A program made the position numbers and the translations under genes. Below the pieces are notes generated by a model. It saw only the letters and a program-made list of their open reading frames with translations, was not told where the DNA came from and searched no databases. This document shows, piece after piece, positions 59,490-64,000 of a stretch of DNA of 64,000 nucleotides. The DNA is from an uncultured Bacilli bacterium (GTDB taxonomy: Bacteria > Bacillota_I > Bacilli_A > RF39 > UBA660), in assembly GCA_947624045.1 (NCBI GenBank), contig CANQIL010000003.1:1-64000 (forward strand), written 5' to 3'. Positions within the stretch are counted from its first letter, which is position 1, and the number at the start of each line of letters is the position of its first letter.

Positions 59490-59756
59490 ATTAAAAATAA
59501 AAAGTAGATAGATATTAAAGACAAGTTTTTAATTCCGTCGATTTCGACGGAATTGAAAATGAATTTTCTATTAATATAAGAAAAAAGTTCAGATTTAAAT
59601 GATGTCTAAAATAATAGACACTGCCGACCGAATTATAAAATTAACTTTTGGTATGCAAGTGAATTACTTGATTTGTTAGTAGAACAAAGTAAAAATAGTT
59701 TGAAATATAGATATATAAATGAAAAATTAATTAAAGAAGAAAATTAATAATAAAGC
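59490..59756 (+). pseudogene. DinD-like gene remnant
   Basis: FWYASELLDLL and NSLKYRYINEKLIKEEN fragments (compare NNLNYKYIDEKLIEDAKEKV at 57.7 kb). Confidence 0.55.
59531..59554. repeat. Palindrome AATTCCGTCGA-TT-TCGACGGAATT
   Basis: Read directly, in DinD-like remnant. Confidence 0.95.
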
Positions 59757-59766
59757 AGGTGAGCAA

Positions 59767-60504
59767 ATGAAATACAAATTGAATTTAAATGATAGGGCTT
59801 TTGAAGCTATTATAAACAAAACTAAGACAATAGAAATTCGTGCCAATACTAAAAATCATAATTATAGTAATTTGAAAAAAGATGATATTATTGAATTTAC
59901 TAATTCCAAAAATAATAAAATTATTTGTAAAGTAAAAGAAATAAATCATTATGATACAGTAGAAGAATTATTAACACTAGAAGGAACAAGATACACAACT
60001 TCTAGTACAAATGATTTTAAAACGGCAGTTGAAAGAATTAATAATCTAAGTGGCTATAAAGAAGAAATAGTTAAATCGGGCATTTATGCAATTCATATTG
60101 AATATTTGTATAACGATAAAGATATTTGGAATGAATTATATAAAAAATGTCAGGAAGTTTTGAATCCTAGAGAAATTTCAAGTAGCGTTAGTGCTGGAGA
60201 TGTTGCGGCAGCGATATTAACTAAAAACGGTAACATTTATACTGGTGTATGTATAGATACAGCTTGTTCGTTGGGGTTTTGTGCTGAAAGGAATGCCATA
60301 GGTAATATGATTACAAACGGTGAACAAGAAATAGAAAAATTAGTATGTATTGGTAAGAATAACAATATAATGATGCCGTGTGGTGTTTGTAGAGAATTAA
60401 TGTTACAACTATCAGATAATAACAAAAAAACAGAAATACTTACAGACTTAGAGAATAAAATGGTAATTACTTTAGATAAGCTATTACCTAATTGGTGGAA
60501 ATAA
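59767..60504 (+). CDS. ASCH-like domain fused to cytidine deaminase-like domain
   Basis: LNLNDRAFEAIINKTKTIEIRANT; CAERNAIGNMI and PCGVCRELM zinc motifs. Confidence 0.8.
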   Translation: MKYKLNLNDRAFEAIINKTKTIEIRANTKNHNYSNLKKDDIIEFTNSKNNKIICKVKEINHYDTVEELLTLEGTRYTTSSTNDFKTAVERINNLSGYKEEIVKSGIYAIHIEYLYNDKDIWNELYKKCQEVLNPREISSSVSAGDVAAAILTKNGNIYTGVCIDTACSLGFCAERNAIGNMITNGEQEIEKLVCIGKNNNIMMPCGVCRELMLQLSDNNKKTEILTDLENKMVITLDKLLPNWWK

Positions 60505-60709
60505 TGAAATTAGATGTATAAGTGGTTTTAATATCAACTTTTATTGAAATGTTTTCAACTATAATAGCTATATATAGATTTGATATAAAGAAACAAAAAA
60601 CAATTATAAATAAATGAAGGTAATAGTATTAAATAATATTAAAAGCTACTTATAAATCTTTATAAAAAAGTATAAATAATTTTTAGAGAAAAAAAGTAAA
60701 TATAGCTTA

Positions 60710-60726
60710 TGTCGGAATTTCCGACA
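60710..60726. repeat. Palindrome TGTCGGAATTTCCGACA
   Basis: Read directly, upstream of HD gene. Confidence 0.95.
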
Positions 60727-60756
60727 AAAGTTTTGACAAAAGGAATGATTAGAAAG

Positions 60757-61323
60757 ATGGATATAGTAAATCAAATTGAAAAAGAAGTTAAAAAATACAG
60801 TGAAGAATATAAAAATAGCTCAGATGATAATTATGATTTTTGGAATGAACATATAAAATATGTGTATAAAGAATCTATTGATTTAGCAAAAAAATATAAT
60901 GCTAATGAAGAAGTAGTAAGATTAGGAGCTTTGTTACATGACATTGCCTTGATTTGCCGAATGGGAGATAAGAAGGACCATCATATAAACGGAAAAATAA
61001 TGGCAGAAGAAATGTTGTCCAAATATTTATATCCTGTAGATAAAATGAATAGAGTATTAAGTTGTATTTACAATCATAGAAGCAGTAAAAATGGAACTAC
61101 TTTAGAAGATTTATGTGTAGCAGATGCAGATATTTTAGCTCATTTTGATAATATTCCAATGTTGTTTAATTTAGCTTATAACAGATGCAACATTAACTTA
61201 AACGAAGTTAGAGAATGGATAAAAGCTGCTTTTGAAAAAGACTATGATGATTTAAGTGAAAAAACAAAAGAAGTTTTTAAAGAAAGATATGCACAAATTT
61301 GTAAAATAATATTAGGTGATTAA
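60757..61323 (+). CDS. HD-domain phosphohydrolase-like protein
   Basis: RLGALLHDIALICRMGDKKDHHINGKIMAEEML; start 60757 preferred over 60709. Confidence 0.8.
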   Translation: MDIVNQIEKEVKKYSEEYKNSSDDNYDFWNEHIKYVYKESIDLAKKYNANEEVVRLGALLHDIALICRMGDKKDHHINGKIMAEEMLSKYLYPVDKMNRVLSCIYNHRSSKNGTTLEDLCVADADILAHFDNIPMLFNLAYNRCNINLNEVREWIKAAFEKDYDDLSEKTKEVFKERYAQICKIILGD

Positions 61324-61357
61324 TAAAAAAAATATTAAAGATAATGATTTATATGGT

Positions 61358-61389
61358 AAATAAACAAGAAAATAAGATAGTAAATAAAG
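61358..61389 (+). repeat. 32-nt direct repeat AAATAAACAAGAAAATAAGATAGTAAATAAAG (copy 1)
   Basis: Identical to 62590-62621. Confidence 0.85.
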
Positions 61390-61572
61390 CATTAAAATAA
61401 ATATACTGACAGTACTTTTGAAAGCATAAAACATTTAGATGATTATGGAAATGAATTTTGGTATGCTAAAAAACTTTAAGAGGTTTTAGAGTATAGTGAT
61501 TTGAGCAACTTTTTAAAAGTTTTAAATAAAGTAAAAGTGGCTTGTAAAAACTCGGGATTTAATGTAGATGAA

Positions 61573-61598
61573 ACAACTCGTTGAAGTCAACAAGTTGT
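61573..61598. repeat. Imperfect palindrome ACAACTCGTTGA-AG-TCAACAAGTTGT
   Basis: One mismatch; in DinD-like remnant. Confidence 0.85.
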
Positions 61599-61696
61599 CG
61601 AAGAGAAACAATAAATTACTATTTTGACTAGGAATTAAACGACTGATTACGACAATGAAACATATATAAAAAGTATTAACTATAAAATGAAAGAAG

Positions 61697-62548
61697 GTGA
61701 ATATTATGTCTAATAAAATAATAAAAGTTCAAGATATCAGAATAAATGTAACCAATATAAATGAAAAAGATTATATTTGTATTTCAGATATAGCCAAAGC
61801 AAAAAGCAGTAATTCAAGAGCTGCAGATGTTATAAGAAATTGGTTGCGAAATAGAAGCACATTAGATTTTTTAACTACTTGGGAACAAATTTATAATCCT
61901 AATTTTAAAGTGTTCGAATCTGAACACTTTAGAAAACAGGTTGGTTTATTGACATTTACACCTAGTGTTACAGAGTGGTGTGAAAGAACAAATGCTATTG
62001 GAATATATTCTAAAATGGGTAAATATGGTGGAACATATGCACATAAGGATATTGCATTTGAATTTGCTTCAGCCATAAGTCCAGTATTTAAATTATATTT
62101 AATAAAAGAATTTGAAAGATTAAAAGAGTTAGAAAATCAAAATAGAGAATGGGATATAAAAAGAATACTTACAAAGAATAATTATTTAATTCATACAAAT
62201 GCAATTAAAAATTACATCTTACCTGATAATGATTTTTATAAAAATAAAGAGTGGTTAAAATATGCAGAAGAAGCTGATATTCTTAATGTAATATTATTTC
62301 ATACTACTGCTAAAAAATGGAGAGAATTAAATCCTGAGTTAGCAAAAAATTCAAATGTAAGAGATTATGCAACAATTAATGAATTAACTGTTTTATCTAA
62401 TTTAGAATCACATAATGCTGAGCTAATTAAAGAAGGAAAATCAAAAGAAGAAAGATTTGAAATATTAAGTGATATATGTAAATATCAATTAGATATTCTA
62501 AATAATGCAGAAAGAATCAAATTATTAAATGAAAGAGGTAGTGATTAA
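61697..62548 (+). CDS. KilA-N domain protein
   Basis: ADVIRNWLRNRSTLDFL; SVTEWCERTNAIGIYSKMGKYGGTYAHKDIAFEFASAISPVFKLYLIKEFERLKE. Confidence 0.9.
   Translation: MNIMSNKIIKVQDIRINVTNINEKDYICISDIAKAKSSNSRAADVIRNWLRNRSTLDFLTTWEQIYNPNFKVFESEHFRKQVGLLTFTPSVTEWCERTNAIGIYSKMGKYGGTYAHKDIAFEFASAISPVFKLYLIKEFERLKELENQNREWDIKRILTKNNYLIHTNAIKNYILPDNDFYKNKEWLKYAEEADILNVILFHTTAKKWRELNPELAKNSNVRDYATINELTVLSNLESHNAELIKEGKSKEERFEILSDICKYQLDILNNAERIKLLNERGSD
61906..61931. repeat. In-frame palindrome TAAAGTGTTC-GAATCT-GAACACTTTA
   Basis: Read directly in the KilA-N gene. Confidence 0.95.
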
Positions 62549-62589
62549 ATTTTATGCTAAAAATTATTAAGGAATGTGACTTATAAGTA

Positions 62590-62621
62590 AAATAAACAAG
62601 AAAATAAGATAGTAAATAAAG
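62590..62621 (+). repeat. 32-nt direct repeat (copy 2)
   Basis: Identical to 61358-61389. Confidence 0.85.
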
Positions 62622-62948
62622 TTTAAAACAATCATATAAGCAAAAAAAATAATATTTTGGATAGAGAAGATTGGATTGTTGAAGTTAACTAGCCAATAAA
62701 AGCTATTAAAGGGAAAAAATTTATTACATTTAAACTTCATAAAAAAATAAAGGCATTCCAGTAAGATATTGAAAATAAACTCTTTAGATGACTCAAAAAG
62801 CCAAGGTTGAATTATTTGATTTTGGCCTTTCATATTTTTATTAAATTGGTTAAATTTTTAAAAATTATTAAGATGATAGTAATTTTAGTATTATTTACAT
62901 TAGGAATTAGAAAGGTGATTACAACATTTTAGAACAAATGCAAAGGAG

Positions 62949-63989
62949 ATGAAAAAAATGGCAAAAGATTTAATGATTAGAAGTAGTGTTGAAGAATTTA
63001 TCACTTTTAAAGTACAAGAAAAAGATAAAGGCATTCAAGTTAGATATGAAAATGAAACTCTTTGGATGACACAAAAGGCTATGGCAGAATTGTTCGATGT
63101 TGAACAACCCGCAATAGCTAAACATCTGATAAACATATATAACGAAAAAGAATTAGAAAAAAATTCAACTTATTCCAAAATGGAATTAGTTCAAAAAGAG
63201 GGAAATAGAAGTGTTAAAAGAAATGTTGAGTTTTATAATTTAGATGCCATAATTTCTGTTGGATATAGGGTTAATTCGATTAGAGCAACACAATTTAGAA
63301 GATGGGCTACTAACATTTTAAAAATTTTTACTATTCAAGGCTATGTTTTGGATAAGGAAAGAATGAAAAATGGTTCCTTTATTGATAAAGACTACTTTGA
63401 AAAGCTATTAGAAGAAATTAGAGAAATAAGGTTATCTGAAAGAAGATTTTATCAAAAAGTAACTGATATTTATGCTACAAGTATAGATTATGATCCAAAA
63501 TCCCCAATATCAATTAACTTTTTCAAAAAAGTACAAAATAAAATGCATTATGCAGTATCTAAGCAAACTGCTGCTGAAATCATTTATGATAGAGCAAATT
63601 CGAAAAAAGAACATATGGGTTTGACATCTTGGAAAAATTCTCCTAATGGAAAGATAACGGAATCTGATGTTATAATTGCGAAGAATTATTTATCTAAAGA
63701 TGAATTACAAGATTTGGAAGGTATTGTTAGTGCGTTTTTAGAAATTGCAGAAAATAGAGCCAGAAGACATATTCCTATGACAATGGAAGATTGGTCAACA
63801 AGAATAGATAAATTTTTGCTTGCTGATGATAGAGATATATTGAACGATGCTGGGAAAATATCACATGAAATAGCTTGCGATAAAGCGTTAACGGAATTTG
63901 AAAAGTATAGAATAAAACAAGATAAATTATATAAATCAGATTTTGATTTATTAATAGAAGAAAGTAAAAGTGGTGATAAAAATGAATGA
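62949..63989 (+). CDS. RhuM-family virulence protein; start likely 62958
   Basis: VRYENETLWMTQKAMAELFDVEQPAIAKHLINIYNEKEL; YNLDAIISVGYRVNSIRATQFRRWAT. Confidence 0.92.
   Translation: MKKMAKDLMIRSSVEEFITFKVQEKDKGIQVRYENETLWMTQKAMAELFDVEQPAIAKHLINIYNEKELEKNSTYSKMELVQKEGNRSVKRNVEFYNLDAIISVGYRVNSIRATQFRRWATNILKIFTIQGYVLDKERMKNGSFIDKDYFEKLLEEIREIRLSERRFYQKVTDIYATSIDYDPKSPISINFFKKVQNKMHYAVSKQTAAEIIYDRANSKKEHMGLTSWKNSPNGKITESDVIIAKNYLSKDELQDLEGIVSAFLEIAENRARRHIPMTMEDWSTRIDKFLLADDRDILNDAGKISHEIACDKALTEFEKYRIKQDKLYKSDFDLLIEESKSGDKNE
63167..63191. repeat. In-frame imperfect palindrome AACTTATTCCA-AAA-TGGAATTAGTT
   Basis: 11-nt arms, one mismatch, in RhuM gene. Confidence 0.85.
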
Positions 63990-64000
63990 AAATAAAACTA

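Larger units (their letters stand above)
61345..61640 (+). pseudogene. DinD-like gene remnant
   Basis: IKHLDDYGNEFWYAKKL*EVLEYSDLSNFLKVLNKVKVACKNSGFNVDE. Confidence 0.7.

Noticed and set aside
1-64000. DGR reverse transcriptase, Avd and template repeat
   Set aside because: No RT-like ORF and no A-rich counterpart of the GC-rich 9039-9182 segment seen; if a DGR exists it is outside the window
1-64000. Mycoplasma-type genetic code (TGA = Trp)
   Set aside because: Genes read normally with TGG for Trp, and at least one gene (6552..9185) ends at TGA

Overview
AT-rich Firmicutes/Bacilli-like chromosomal window on the standard code, almost all genes on +. Lineage (uncultured gut bacterium) is inferred from gene content such as a bile-salt-hydrolase-like protein and sporulation genes. 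The core consists of translation and division genes: asnS, sepF/divIVA, T-box-ileS, infC-rpmI-rplT, rpsB-tsf, frr, rimM-trmD and rplS. The accessory content that stands out: (1) two large surface proteins with a TasA/camelysin-like N-terminus and an FGE/C-type-lectin-like C-terminus. One ends in an abrupt ~60% GC, A-poor segment of NNC/NNT codons that looks like a diversity-generating-retroelement variable region; the other has a G10 tract inside its promoter spacer. (2) A three-gene TasA-like fibre cluster with a SipW/S26B-type signal peptidase, sitting between trmD and rplS. (3) A family of small structured RNAs (four copies plus related ones), each with its own promoter and terminator, three clustered around an Abi_2/HEPN gene and a frameshifted Fic gene. 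(4) In-frame palindromes of unrelated sequence at the same codon boundary in two KilA-N genes, with further palindromes in DinD/Bro and RhuM relatives. (5) A protein built of about sixteen 26-residue tandem repeats. No reverse transcriptase, DGR template, CRISPR array, rRNA or tRNA was recognised. All family calls come from reading the sequence, with no database search.
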